Virus record (IMG/VR): IMGVR_UViG_3300033991_000045
Coordinates: 1-37,190 of that record
Source of the DNA: a virus
Direction: 5' to 3' (one strand)
Length of the DNA: 37,190 nucleotides
Below the pieces are notes generated by a model. The model worked only from the letters and a program-made list of their open reading frames with translations, had not been told where the DNA came from and did no database searches. Made by a program: the position numbers and the translations under genes. Positions 14,470-22,025 of the stretch are shown in pieces; the stretch's first letter is position 1, and every line of letters starts with the position of its first letter.

Positions 14470-14486
14470 TATTGGAGGCAACGAAG

Positions 14487-15629
14487 ATGAGACAGATACT
14501 CAGAATGCTCAGTGAAATTTCCGCCGACCGCGTGAAAAAGACGCTCGTCAACGCGCAGGCCCCGGCGGAGCAGGTCAACGCGCGCCTCGCGCAATTGACT
14601 GAATACTACGCCTACCTGGACAATGGATTGTCCGGCCGCATCGGCGTCACGCAGCTCGAAGAGACGATGATGACCGGTGACTTCCAATACGCGCTCGGCG
14701 AGTTCGTCCAGCGGTTGATGGTTCCAGGCTACACGCAAAAGGGTTTCGACTTCGAGCAGTTCGTCAAGCCGGACACCACGCCGAACTGGCTGCCGGTGAC
14801 GCGCTACCAGAACCGCGCGGGCGTGGATGACCTGGAGTTCGTCAGCGAGAAAGGCGAACCGCGCCCCGGCAGTGTGGACGACGCAGTGAAGCGCTCGTAC
14901 CGTGTCTACAAATGGGGCAAGCAGTACGACTTCTCCCGCGAGGCGCTGGAGAACGACGACCTTGGTTACTTTACTAATCTGGCAACCGATATGGGCCGCG
15001 CCGCGCGCCGCACGCTCGAAAAGCACGTCTCTAACTTCTTGTGGAACGCGACGATCATTGCGCGTCTCGGCGTGCTCGGCGCGCTCTACCTGACGACCGG
15101 GCGACTCTCGACCGCGCGCATCAGCGAGGCGCGTATGGCATTCAACCAGCGGCTCGACGCCCGCGGCGAGCCAATCCTGGCTGGTTTGCGCTTCATCGTG
15201 CATCATAGCGGACTCGTGGACACGGCGGCGGTCATCCAGCGCTCGACGCTGATACCCGAGACTGCGGTGTTCAGCGAGAACGTCGTGCGCGGCACATTCG
15301 TTCCCATCGAAGACCCGTGGTGCGCGGGAGTTGCGCCGAACCTGCCGTGGTTTGCGCTGACCGACTGGCGCGTCAACAACATCGTGCCGTTCGTCCTAGC
15401 CCGCAAGGCCGGCACCCCGGCGGCTCGCATCTACCGCAAGAAAAGCGACTTCGAGGAGATCGGCTCGATCCTAGGGCCGGGAACCGACGTGGCACCGGTG
15501 ATGGGCGACTTTGACACCGGCAACGTCATGTTCAAGATCGAAGACGCCTGGGGGACGTACATAGACGGCACCGATGGCAACATGTTCGACCATCGCGGCT
15601 GCTACTATTCGAGCGGCACGGCGGTCTAG
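14487..15629 (+). CDS. Major capsid protein
   Basis: A 380-residue protein with GGAGG 8 nt before ATG 14487. It has the expected size and position for an HK97-fold shell protein. The N-terminal 50 or so residues are helical and may be a scaffold-like arm (SEISADRVKKTLVNAQAPAE). The core includes PVTRYQNRAGVDDLEFVSEK, KQYDFSREALENDDLGYFTN and GRAARRTLEKHVSNFLWNAT, a pattern typical of Mu gpT-like and related major capsid families (substrate helices followed by a spine helix). The end has GNVMFKIEDAWGTYIDGTDG. It is probably the most abundant product of the operon; a GC hairpin follows the gene. Confidence 0.8.
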   Translation: MRQILRMLSEISADRVKKTLVNAQAPAEQVNARLAQLTEYYAYLDNGLSGRIGVTQLEETMMTGDFQYALGEFVQRLMVPGYTQKGFDFEQFVKPDTTPNWLPVTRYQNRAGVDDLEFVSEKGEPRPGSVDDAVKRSYRVYKWGKQYDFSREALENDDLGYFTNLATDMGRAARRTLEKHVSNFLWNATIIARLGVLGALYLTTGRLSTARISEARMAFNQRLDARGEPILAGLRFIVHHSGLVDTAAVIQRSTLIPETAVFSENVVRGTFVPIEDPWCAGVAPNLPWFALTDWRVNNIVPFVLARKAGTPAARIYRKKSDFEEIGSILGPGTDVAPVMGDFDTGNVMFKIEDAWGTYIDGTDGNMFDHRGCYYSSGTAV

Positions 15630-15643
15630 TCCGCATCCAACCG

Positions 15644-15672
15644 CGCCGCCCGTTCGTCTAGGGCGGGCGGCG
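15644..15672 (+). terminator. Strong hairpin after the major capsid gene
   Basis: CGCCGCCCG (15644-15652) and CGGGCGGCG (15664-15672) form a perfect 9-bp GC stem with an 11-nt loop. There is no T-run, so it may be a weak terminator or a 3' stabiliser that raises capsid mRNA relative to the downstream genes. Confidence 0.65.
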
Positions 15673-15701
15673 TATCACAAACTTTGAGGGGAGGTCACAC
15701 A

Positions 15702-16028
15702 ATGGCAAAGAAAAACGAGGCTCGCAAGGTCGGCCCGGCGGGCAATCTAGATTACGTGGAGTGGGGGTCCGAGCGGCACGTCGCATTGCTCGGCTTGCGA
15801 AAAGCCGACGAGGGCGACGAAATCCAGCATGAGGGTTTCGCGCTGGTAGACATGACGGCATACGGCGTCCAGGCCACGCCAGCGTACCTGAAAGAAATAC
15901 TGCACCAGAAGGTTTCGACGCTAAACACGCCGCCCACGCCACCGCAGAGCGACGACCTGACCGCGCCGAACTACGCGCCGAGAATGTTCGTCCCGCCGAC
16001 GAGACCCGCCAGCGGTACGACATTCTAA
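15702..16028 (+). CDS. Hypothetical protein, 108 aa
   Basis: Read from ATG 15702, with GGGGAGG upstream, right after the major capsid gene. The N-terminus is basic (MAKKNEARKVGPAGNLDYVE), the middle is small and beta-like (RHVALLGLRKADEGDEI), and the last third is proline-rich and probably extended (TPPTPPQSDD, FVPPTRPASG). It may be a minor capsid or linker protein. No family recognised. Confidence 0.65.
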   Translation: MAKKNEARKVGPAGNLDYVEWGSERHVALLGLRKADEGDEIQHEGFALVDMTAYGVQATPAYLKEILHQKVSTLNTPPTPPQSDDLTAPNYAPRMFVPPTRPASGTTF

Positions 16029-16050
16029 GCTGACAATGAGGAGGTAGCAC

Positions 16051-17049
16051 ATGCTTCCACAAGTAAGGTTACAACCTTGGTATCCGGGGCAACTCGGAGT
16101 CCACGGCTCGGACGTGATGCGCGGGCTGCGCTGGGCACCGACGGCCATCGTGCTCTACGTAGACGATAACCACAACGACGCATCGGATGCGCACGACGGC
16201 ACCGACCCGGAGCACCCGCTTGCCACCGTGCAGGGCGCGGTGAACAAACTTATCTCGCACCAAACTGCGCTCGCCGAAGGCTTGCTCGGCTCAACCATCG
16301 TCGTGGCGGCGCAGGCGACCATCGCCGAATCGGTCATCATCCCACCCACCGCGCCAAAGGGCTGCGCGATCATCGGCGCTGGTACGTTCAACCACCAGCC
16401 GACGTGGACTGCCGCAACAGCCGCAGGCACGGCTCTGACAATCCGACAGGAGGGCTGGCTGATCGAGGGCATCACTTTCGAAGCTGGTGCGGAAGGCACG
16501 TCGATACAGCTCGATGAAGTTCCCGGCAGCGGCTACATCTCGTACAAAACTACCATCTGCAACTGCCGCTTCGACGGCCTGTGGGGTGGGTTATATGGCG
16601 TGAACTTTTCCGGCGCGCCTCACCGTGTCACGATAGAGGGCTGCGAGTTCCTGGAATGGCGCAGCGTAGCCGGTGCGGCCTTCGCCATCATCGTGACAGA
16701 CTCATCCCACACGAACCCGTACGAGTGCCATATCCATGACAACATCTTCTGGGAGAACGAGAACCACATCGGTAGCCTGGGCGCGATTCGCTCGTTCAAC
16801 ATGAGCACGTTCATCGGCAATGTGTTTCACGAAGGCGTGTTAATCGCGGCGACCATCAAGCTCGATCTGCGCGGTGGCTCCCAGGGGCATAACATCGTCA
16901 CGGGAAACATATTCGGCGGCGATTACAGTCAGGCAGGCGGTTATTATCCGCACGCTAGCGCGGCAGACCTGTGGGTCGGCAACTTCGCCGAGGACACCAC
17001 AGAGCCGGAAGTAGGGCCGGACGCGATCACCATCGCGCCGCCAGCGTGA
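16051..17049 (+). CDS. Right-handed beta-helix surface protein (paralogue 1)
   Basis: A 332-residue protein with GAGGAGG before the ATG. It shares with the gene at 17727 an N-terminal block (PGQLGVHGSDVMRGLRW, then YVDDNHNDASDAHDGTDPEH, PLATVQGAV). This block is typical of parallel beta-helix proteins, where DGT.P..P..T(V/I)Q..V starts the first coil. Later coils show the periodic pattern ITFEAGAE, TICNCRFDGLWGG, VTIEGCEFLEW, CHIHDNIFWE, FIGNVFHEG and IVTGNIFGG. Beta-helix virion proteins bind or cleave polysaccharide; no catalytic residues can be assigned here. It lies in the head operon rather than the tail region. Confidence 0.8.
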   Translation: MLPQVRLQPWYPGQLGVHGSDVMRGLRWAPTAIVLYVDDNHNDASDAHDGTDPEHPLATVQGAVNKLISHQTALAEGLLGSTIVVAAQATIAESVIIPPTAPKGCAIIGAGTFNHQPTWTAATAAGTALTIRQEGWLIEGITFEAGAEGTSIQLDEVPGSGYISYKTTICNCRFDGLWGGLYGVNFSGAPHRVTIEGCEFLEWRSVAGAAFAIIVTDSSHTNPYECHIHDNIFWENENHIGSLGAIRSFNMSTFIGNVFHEGVLIAATIKLDLRGGSQGHNIVTGNIFGGDYSQAGGYYPHASAADLWVGNFAEDTTEPEVGPDAITIAPPA

Positions 17050-17066
17050 TAGGAGGCTTGGATAAA

Positions 17067-17486
17067 ATGATCGGATCAAACGAAAAGCGAATTCTGAAAA
17101 CCGTCGCCTTTGACGGCGGCGCAGGCAACGGTGCGGTCGGCACAGTAAATCTGTTTACTATAACCGGCGCGGTTTATGCGCTCATCGTCGGCATCTGCAC
17201 GGAGGACTTGACTGAGGCCGGGGCAACTGCAACGATAGAGGTGGGCGTGGCCGGCGACACTGCATGCCTCATCGCGCAGGTGAATGCCGTAAACATCGAC
17301 AACGGCGAACTGTGGTTCGATGCGACGCCGGCAAACCATGAGGTTCTGGCCGGTATCGGCGGGGCGTTCTTGTATGGCACGACAGTCATCGCTACCGTTG
17401 GTGTCCAGAATGTGACTGACGGCACGCTAACGTTCGCGTGCTTCTGGACGCCTCTCAGCGCAAACGGGAATGTCGTCGCTGCGTAA
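17067..17486 (+). CDS. Hypothetical virion protein, 139 aa
   Basis: Starts at ATG 17067 with GGAGG 10 nt upstream; the open frame extends upstream but without a site. The sequence is a series of strands (GTVNLFTITGAVYALIVGIC, ATATIEVGVAGDTACLIAQV, TVIATVGVQNVTDGTLTFAC), consistent with a small beta-sandwich. It lies between the two beta-helix paralogues, so it may be their capsid anchor. No family recognised. Confidence 0.65.
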   Translation: MIGSNEKRILKTVAFDGGAGNGAVGTVNLFTITGAVYALIVGICTEDLTEAGATATIEVGVAGDTACLIAQVNAVNIDNGELWFDATPANHEVLAGIGGAFLYGTTVIATVGVQNVTDGTLTFACFWTPLSANGNVVAA

Positions 17487-17496
17487 AGGGTAGAAC

Positions 17497-17676
17497 ATGA
17501 TGGGAAAACTCACGACCCAAGGCGTATCCGGCGGGGGCCAGGGCATGACTGCCATCGTCCAGCCGCCCGAGGTCGAGGAGGCGGAAATAAAAGCGCAATC
17601 TGCCGCCGAGACGCCCAAACAGAAACCGAAGGCGAAGCCGAAAAGAATAACCGCGAAGGCGACGCCGAAAAAGTGA
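17497..17676 (+). CDS. Small Lys/Pro-rich protein, 59 aa
   Basis: Two adjacent ATG codons (17497 and 17500) follow a weak GGG site. The N-terminal half is neutral and glycine-rich (GKLTTQGVSGGGQGM). The C-terminal half is a run of Lys, Pro and Ala (ETPKQKPKAKPKRI), like histone tails. Such a tail could bind DNA or an acidic virion surface. It sits 10 nt after the previous stop and is followed by a GC hairpin, which supports its being a real gene. Confidence 0.55.
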   Translation: MMGKLTTQGVSGGGQGMTAIVQPPEVEEAEIKAQSAAETPKQKPKAKPKRITAKATPKK

Positions 17677-17678
17677 TA

Positions 17679-17701
17679 CCGGGGCGGGGTTTTGGCCCCG
17701 C
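17679..17701 (+). terminator. GC hairpin before the second beta-helix gene
   Basis: CGGGGC (17680-17685) pairs with GCCCCG (17695-17700) around GGGGTTTTG, immediately after the Lys/Pro-rich gene. No T-run follows, so it is a weak terminator or mRNA stabiliser. Confidence 0.5.
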
Positions 17702-17726
17702 TCCTTCATACTCTAGGAGGTAGACC

Positions 17727-18773
17727 ATGCCTATAGGTGCATGCAACGTACCGTGGTCGCCGCCCTTGACACGCGATCATCCGCACTTTCCCGGTCAGCT
17801 CGGCGTGCCCGGAACAGACAACGCACGCGGTTTGCGGCTCGACGCGAATGGGCGTGTGCTATGGGTTGACCCGAACTACCCCGGCGTCTCTGACGCGCGC
17901 GACGGCACGAACCCGGAAAACCCGCTGCGGACGGTGACGGCCGCGCTGACGAAATGCCGCGCGTACTCTGGCGACGTAATCGCCGTAGCGCCCAGCGCAT
18001 ACTGGACTTATTCAAACCTGGCCCTCGGTCGGGCGACGCCCATAGCCGAAGAAGTGGTTGTCACCGTGCCGGGCGTGCGCATCGTCGGCCTGTATCCGTC
18101 TGGCGCGCTCGGCGTACCATGGAGCGTGACGCAGGATGGCGGCATTGCCATAGATGTTCAGGCGATGGACGTGTTGATTGAGGGCTTCCAGTTCTACGAT
18201 AGCGTCCACACCGCGCCGATAGCGATCCGCGCGCAGTGGGGCGGGCCTTCTGTGCTCTACGGCGAGAACCTGACGGTGCGCAACTGCTTCTTCTATGGCT
18301 TTCCTTACGGTTTCGCCTATGGCATCCAGCTCGACTGGACGTACAACTGCCACATCCACGACAACATCTTCCAGCTCGTAGCGACGGCGGCGATCCACAA
18401 CCTCAACGCTATCGGTAACCCTGACTTTATCGTGGTCGAAGACAATTTTTTCATAGCCTGTGGCATCGGCGTCAACTTGCTCGACTCCAGCAGTTGTACC
18501 ATACGCCGCAACGAGTTCATGCGCTGCACGAATGCGATCAAGATGGCTGGCGGCAACAACAACACGATCCTGTCAAATGCTGTGAATGGCGACGGCGCGG
18601 GTGCAGCGAACTTCATCGACCTGACGGGCGGGGCGAACAACCTCGTGGCCGACAACTGGCTTGGGTGCACACTCGCGCAGTACACCGGCCCGGGTGGCAC
18701 GTGTGACGACGCGACGAGCGGTGCGTGGGTCAACAATCACTGCATCAATGGCGATACTGTATCCGCACCTTGA
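17727..18773 (+). CDS. Right-handed beta-helix surface protein (paralogue 2)
   Basis: A 348-residue protein with AGGAGG before the ATG. It is a clear paralogue of the gene at 16051: PGQLGVPGTDNARGLRLDAN, then VDPNYPGVSDARDGTNPENP and LRTVTAAL align block by block. The body shows repeated coils with Asn ladders (NLTVRNCFFYGF, CHIHDNIFQL, FIVVEDNFFIACG, CTIRRNEFMRCTNAIKMAGG, NTILSNAVNG, NLVADNWLG), the classic pattern of parallel beta-helix proteins. Probable surface glycan-binding or depolymerase-like structure; no catalytic centre assigned. Confidence 0.82.
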   Translation: MPIGACNVPWSPPLTRDHPHFPGQLGVPGTDNARGLRLDANGRVLWVDPNYPGVSDARDGTNPENPLRTVTAALTKCRAYSGDVIAVAPSAYWTYSNLALGRATPIAEEVVVTVPGVRIVGLYPSGALGVPWSVTQDGGIAIDVQAMDVLIEGFQFYDSVHTAPIAIRAQWGGPSVLYGENLTVRNCFFYGFPYGFAYGIQLDWTYNCHIHDNIFQLVATAAIHNLNAIGNPDFIVVEDNFFIACGIGVNLLDSSSCTIRRNEFMRCTNAIKMAGGNNNTILSNAVNGDGAGAANFIDLTGGANNLVADNWLGCTLAQYTGPGGTCDDATSGAWVNNHCINGDTVSAP

Positions 18774-18845
18774 CCTTGAGTATGCGCGCGGTATTTCCTG
18801 CGCGTCAGTCGTAGTACCTCAACAAGAGGTCGCAAAGAGGTCGCA

Positions 18846-19502
18846 ATGCTCTACACCCCCATCGGTCGCTGTCAACTGACCCCGCTGGCCCAGGTGCAGG
18901 GGGCCGCTCTTATATGGACACAGTGGTTTACCCATTTTTGGATGTTCAAGGGAGCGGCTAGCTACGCAGTTTCATTGACCGATCTTATCAGTGGAGTGAC
19001 GGCTGTTGAGGGAAACGGGGCAGTGCCTTGGGCAACGGGAACCGGCTTGAGCTTTGTGGCCGCATCCGCGAAATATCTCAAGATGGGAGTGGTGCCAACC
19101 ACTGGGAACACGCTGATGATCCAGTATGCTAACTGTATTGTGGCGCTTGGTGCATGGCTGTGCGAGGCACGCAACGCCTTCACACGGCAAATGGGATTCC
19201 GAGTAGAGGCAGGGAATGTGCGGTATGAAGACGGCGGCGAGCGCGACGTCGTGCCGACACTTGCTACCGGGAATCTCGGTGTCACGGCGCAGCAGGGGTA
19301 CCGGAATGGGGTAGCGAACGGAGCGCCAACCGCCGTCTGGACGGGGCCGGGCACAACGGAACTTTACGTGGGTTGCCGGAATGTTGGAGGTGCCCCATCG
19401 AACTACTGCACGGCGGAGATCCGCGCGCTGGGATTCAAAAACGATGGGACGCTTACCGCTGCACAAATGCTGGCAGCGGCGACAGCGATGGCAGCACTGT
19501 AG
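18846..19502 (+). CDS. Hypothetical structural protein, possibly lectin-like
   Basis: A 218-residue protein. Upstream, the sequence AAGAGGTCGCA is duplicated back to back, giving two GAGG sites before ATG 18846. Segments such as GLSFVAASAKYLKMGVVPTT, TLMIQYANCIVALGAWLCEA and TTELYVGCRNVGGAPSNYCT, then AEIRALGFKNDGTLTAAQM, resemble the layout of LamG-like proteins (ligand region, strand with N/G turn, final helix). Similarity to the LamG gene at 10568 is only in layout. Function inferred from position among surface proteins. Confidence 0.6.
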   Translation: MLYTPIGRCQLTPLAQVQGAALIWTQWFTHFWMFKGAASYAVSLTDLISGVTAVEGNGAVPWATGTGLSFVAASAKYLKMGVVPTTGNTLMIQYANCIVALGAWLCEARNAFTRQMGFRVEAGNVRYEDGGERDVVPTLATGNLGVTAQQGYRNGVANGAPTAVWTGPGTTELYVGCRNVGGAPSNYCTAEIRALGFKNDGTLTAAQMLAAATAMAAL

Positions 19503-19512
19503 GAGGTAACAA

Positions 19513-19791
19513 ATGGCACAACCAACACAACAGGTAGAGAAAGCACGGCAGGCTGTGCGCTCTTTTATGGCCGGCGTCGTCGGGATGGACGAGGCAAAGG
19601 AAACGCTGGTTGACCTCGGAGGCGTCAGCTTCATCGCCTTCCTTGACGACGTGGACGGGGAAGGCAACCCGATCTATGACATCAGCAGCGCCAACGTCGT
19701 CGAGGCACTGGTGATGGCGCTCGACGCGATCAATGCCGCGCTGGATGCTAACAGCGGGCAACACCGCAAGGCGCTGAGGAAATTGTTGTAG
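19513..19791 (+). CDS. Hypothetical protein, 92 aa
   Basis: Preceded by a perfect AGGAGGT. The protein is mostly helical (QVEKARQAVRSFMAGVVG, ANVVEALVMALDAINAALDA), with a short strand pair in the middle (GGVSFIAFLDDVDGEGNPIY). It ends basic (QHRKALRKLL). It lies between the surface genes and the connector genes. No family recognised. Confidence 0.65.
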   Translation: MAQPTQQVEKARQAVRSFMAGVVGMDEAKETLVDLGGVSFIAFLDDVDGEGNPIYDISSANVVEALVMALDAINAALDANSGQHRKALRKLL

Positions 19792-19799
19792 GAGACTGA

Positions 19800-20627
19800 A
19801 TGGCCGACATCTGTGTATATGCCAAATATACAGACGCGGCGGGCGACGGCGTTGACGGTATAGTCGTGACGTGGAACTGCGACCGGATTACCAGATCAAC
19901 CGGCGCACGTGTCGCCCTGCTAACTGGTGAGGCAAACAACATCGTTTTCGGACGCGATGGGATGTACGGCTATCATCTGGCAGGTGCCGACCTGATTACT
20001 TATGACTACGTCTTCAACGCTATAACCGCCAGCGCCCTACCGACCGGGCACGAACTGGCAGCATTATGGACGCTGTGGTCTCTTTCCTGGCACGACGTTT
20101 TGACGGCTGGGCTGACGGTGGTCGGCAGCATCGGGAAGTGGATCATAGATAACCTGAATAGCCCGGTAGGTGACATATGCGCGTGCGTCAAGAATGCACT
20201 GCTGGCGCTGCCGAACATCCGCAGTTGCCGCATGCAGGATTTGACCATCATCCGGGGCGACACCTGGGAGCAACCGATCACGTGCCTGGGTGACATCAGC
20301 GCGGACGATGAAATATGGTTCACGGCTAAACGCAATAAGAACTTGACCGATGCGCAGGCCGATATTGAAATCTCGCTGACTACTGGCCTTGAGGTCATCA
20401 ATCAGACAGCGGCGACCGTGGCGGGCAACGGCAGCATCACGATTGACGATGCCGTGAAAGGCGACATCACCGTCACGCTCGAAGCGGTAGAGGCAGCTAA
20501 ATTGAATTGGGATGATGTCGGCGAATTGCACTATGACGTACAGACAAAGGACAACGCGACCGGTCTGGTGCGCACGCTACGGCGTGGCACGCTGAAGCTA
20601 ATTGCCGACATCACGCGGGAGACGTAG
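19800..20627 (+). CDS. Putative virion protein of two beta domains
   Basis: A 275-residue protein. The first 90 residues form one beta domain (ICVYAKYTDAAGDGVDGIVV, AGADLITYDYVFNAIT). A helical hydrophobic middle (SWHDVLTAGLTVVGSIGKWI) leads to a second beta domain (LTIIRGDTWEQPITCLGDIS, DEIWFTAKRNKNLTDAQADI, LHYDVQTKDNATGLVRTLRR, GTLKLIADITRET). The second domain pattern (R G D T W/ ... Y D V Q) is one I associate with small baseplate-upper or neck-type phage proteins, but no family name can be given with confidence. It lies directly before a connector-like gene. Confidence 0.6.
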   Translation: MADICVYAKYTDAAGDGVDGIVVTWNCDRITRSTGARVALLTGEANNIVFGRDGMYGYHLAGADLITYDYVFNAITASALPTGHELAALWTLWSLSWHDVLTAGLTVVGSIGKWIIDNLNSPVGDICACVKNALLALPNIRSCRMQDLTIIRGDTWEQPITCLGDISADDEIWFTAKRNKNLTDAQADIEISLTTGLEVINQTAATVAGNGSITIDDAVKGDITVTLEAVEAAKLNWDDVGELHYDVQTKDNATGLVRTLRRGTLKLIADITRET

Positions 20628-20630
20628 CCG

Positions 20631-21068
20631 ATGGCTTGTACTGGAGCTTATGCTACCAGCAATGATTTCGCTGAGTATTGGTGTATCACGCTCTGCGAGG
20701 AAGACGAGGCGCGGCTGAATCGCTCGCTCAAGCTGGCGGCGACCAGGATACACGCGGCGCGTGCAGCCTCCGGCGGCTGCGACTGCACGCTGGCAGATTG
20801 GGCAAGCGAGTACCTAATGGAGCTTAACATCCTCATCGCTACGGTCGTCTACAACTGCAAATGCACCAATCTGCGGTTGACAGACGAGGCAAAGGCGGCA
20901 TACCAGGAGGCTGTCACGGCAGATTTGACCCTGATCCGCGAGGGGAAGATCGAGCTTTGCGCCAGCGAAACAGGCTCGGATTTCCCATATTCCGCCGGCG
21001 CGGAGCTGGGCACAACCGAGTACGCGCAAATCCAGATCATCCTGAACGACGTATTGCGCAATTCATGA
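20631..21068 (+). CDS. Head-tail connector-like protein (gp6/DUF1320 type)
   Basis: A 145-residue, mainly helical protein: an N-terminal segment (NDFAEYWCITLCEEDEARLN), LKLAATRIHAARAASGGC, then a helix with WASEYLMELNILIATVVYNC and LTDEAKAAYQEAVTADLTLI, REGKIELCASETGS. This helical-bundle pattern with a late IxxGKIEL segment is typical of the ring-forming connector proteins between portal and tail. It is cysteine-rich for the family (seven or so Cys). It overlaps the next gene by ATGA, as connector genes often do. Confidence 0.65.
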   Translation: MACTGAYATSNDFAEYWCITLCEEDEARLNRSLKLAATRIHAARAASGGCDCTLADWASEYLMELNILIATVVYNCKCTNLRLTDEAKAAYQEAVTADLTLIREGKIELCASETGSDFPYSAGAELGTTEYAQIQIILNDVLRNS

Positions 21069-21610
21069 CCGCCCGTCGCGCCGGTGGTCAATGGAGGTGC
21101 AACTTGAAAGCGGCATTCCGAGCAATCAGGAGCAACAGGAAATTTGTCAAGGTACCTGAGGTTCGTGCTAGAGTGCTCCACGATATGCAGACCATCGTCG
21201 AGCCACACTTTGAGAAAGAGTTTGACAAGCGGGTAGAAAACTGGAAGCATAAGCCGCAGTTTCGCGGCAAGTCGCAGGTGACGGACGACGCGACGGCGGT
21301 AGAGATATTTCCGACGGGGGAGAATGCTAAATATTGGCAATGGAATGTCGAAGGCACACCGCCGCATATCATCAGGGCACGCAAAGCACCGGTGCTGGCT
21401 TTTTCGCAGTTCTACCAGCCGAAAACATCGCGCAGGCCATATTACTATGGCGGCTCCGGCAAGTCAAGCGGCCCGGTCATATTTGCCCAGGAAGTGCATC
21501 ATCCCGGGACGGAACCGAGGCCGCACATAGAGGCTATTAGGCGTGAAAACAAGGAGTGGAATAGCAAGACGATGAAGGAAATCTGGGCGCGGGCGATAAG
21601 GAGCGCGTGA
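21065..21610 (+). CDS. HK97 gp10-like head-tail joining/tail completion protein
   Basis: A 181-residue basic protein. The pattern VRARVLHDMQTIVEPHFEKE, then EYFPTG-like EIFPTGENAKYWQWNVEGTP, PHIIRARKAPVLAF and a late PHIEAIRRENKEW helix fits gp10-like tail completion proteins. ATG 21065 overlaps the previous stop (ATGA) but lacks its own ribosome binding site. TTG 21104 has GGAGG 8 nt upstream and gives a 168-residue protein starting MKAAFRAIRSNRKF. Either start is possible. It lies between the connector and the tail tube-like gene as expected. Confidence 0.7.
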   Translation: MTARRAGGQWRCNLKAAFRAIRSNRKFVKVPEVRARVLHDMQTIVEPHFEKEFDKRVENWKHKPQFRGKSQVTDDATAVEIFPTGENAKYWQWNVEGTPPHIIRARKAPVLAFSQFYQPKTSRRPYYYGGSGKSSGPVIFAQEVHHPGTEPRPHIEAIRRENKEWNSKTMKEIWARAIRSA

Positions 21611-21611
21611 G

Positions 21612-22025
21612 ATGGGCTGCCCGTGTTCTGGCGGATCAAGCGGCGCGGCTAGATTGCTGCAGAGGAAGGAAAAGAGGAAGGAAAAAATGGCAGTCAAAAC
21701 TTTCGGCACACAGGGCAAGGAAGGTATCGAATACCTCGGTGAAAAGCCGTTCCAGTGGCGCGGCGAGTTCAAGCTATACGTGTGGCGGGACTGGCGTTCA
21801 CAGTGGGTAGATAAGCGCGATGTACCAGCGCTCATCAAAGAGGTGGGCATCGAGAACCTGGGCGGGCGCAACTTGGACGCCTACAAGGAACAGAAGGCAA
21901 AGGCATCGCGGAAGAAGAAGGATGCTGCCGATGTAGAAGTGGAGACGGTGGAAAAAAAGGAATCAGAACAGGCCGGGGAAAGCCCGGCGGCAGAAGAAGA
22001 TATTAGTGAGGAGGTCACACTATGA
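21612..22025 (+). CDS. Hypothetical protein with charged C-terminal tail
   Basis: ATG 21612 has AAGGAG 8 nt upstream, and an in-frame ATG 21687 has GAGGAAGG 5 nt upstream, so two forms may exist. The longer form begins MGCPCSGGSSGAARLLQRKE, a Gly/Cys-rich basic leader. The core (FQWRGEFKLYVWRDWRSQWV, ALIKEVGIENLGGRNLDAYK) looks like a small folded domain. The last 60 residues are a low-complexity acidic/basic tail. It sits between tail-completion and tail tube-like genes. Function unknown. Confidence 0.6.
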   Translation: MGCPCSGGSSGAARLLQRKEKRKEKMAVKTFGTQGKEGIEYLGEKPFQWRGEFKLYVWRDWRSQWVDKRDVPALIKEVGIENLGGRNLDAYKEQKAKASRKKKDAADVEVETVEKKESEQAGESPAAEEDISEEVTL

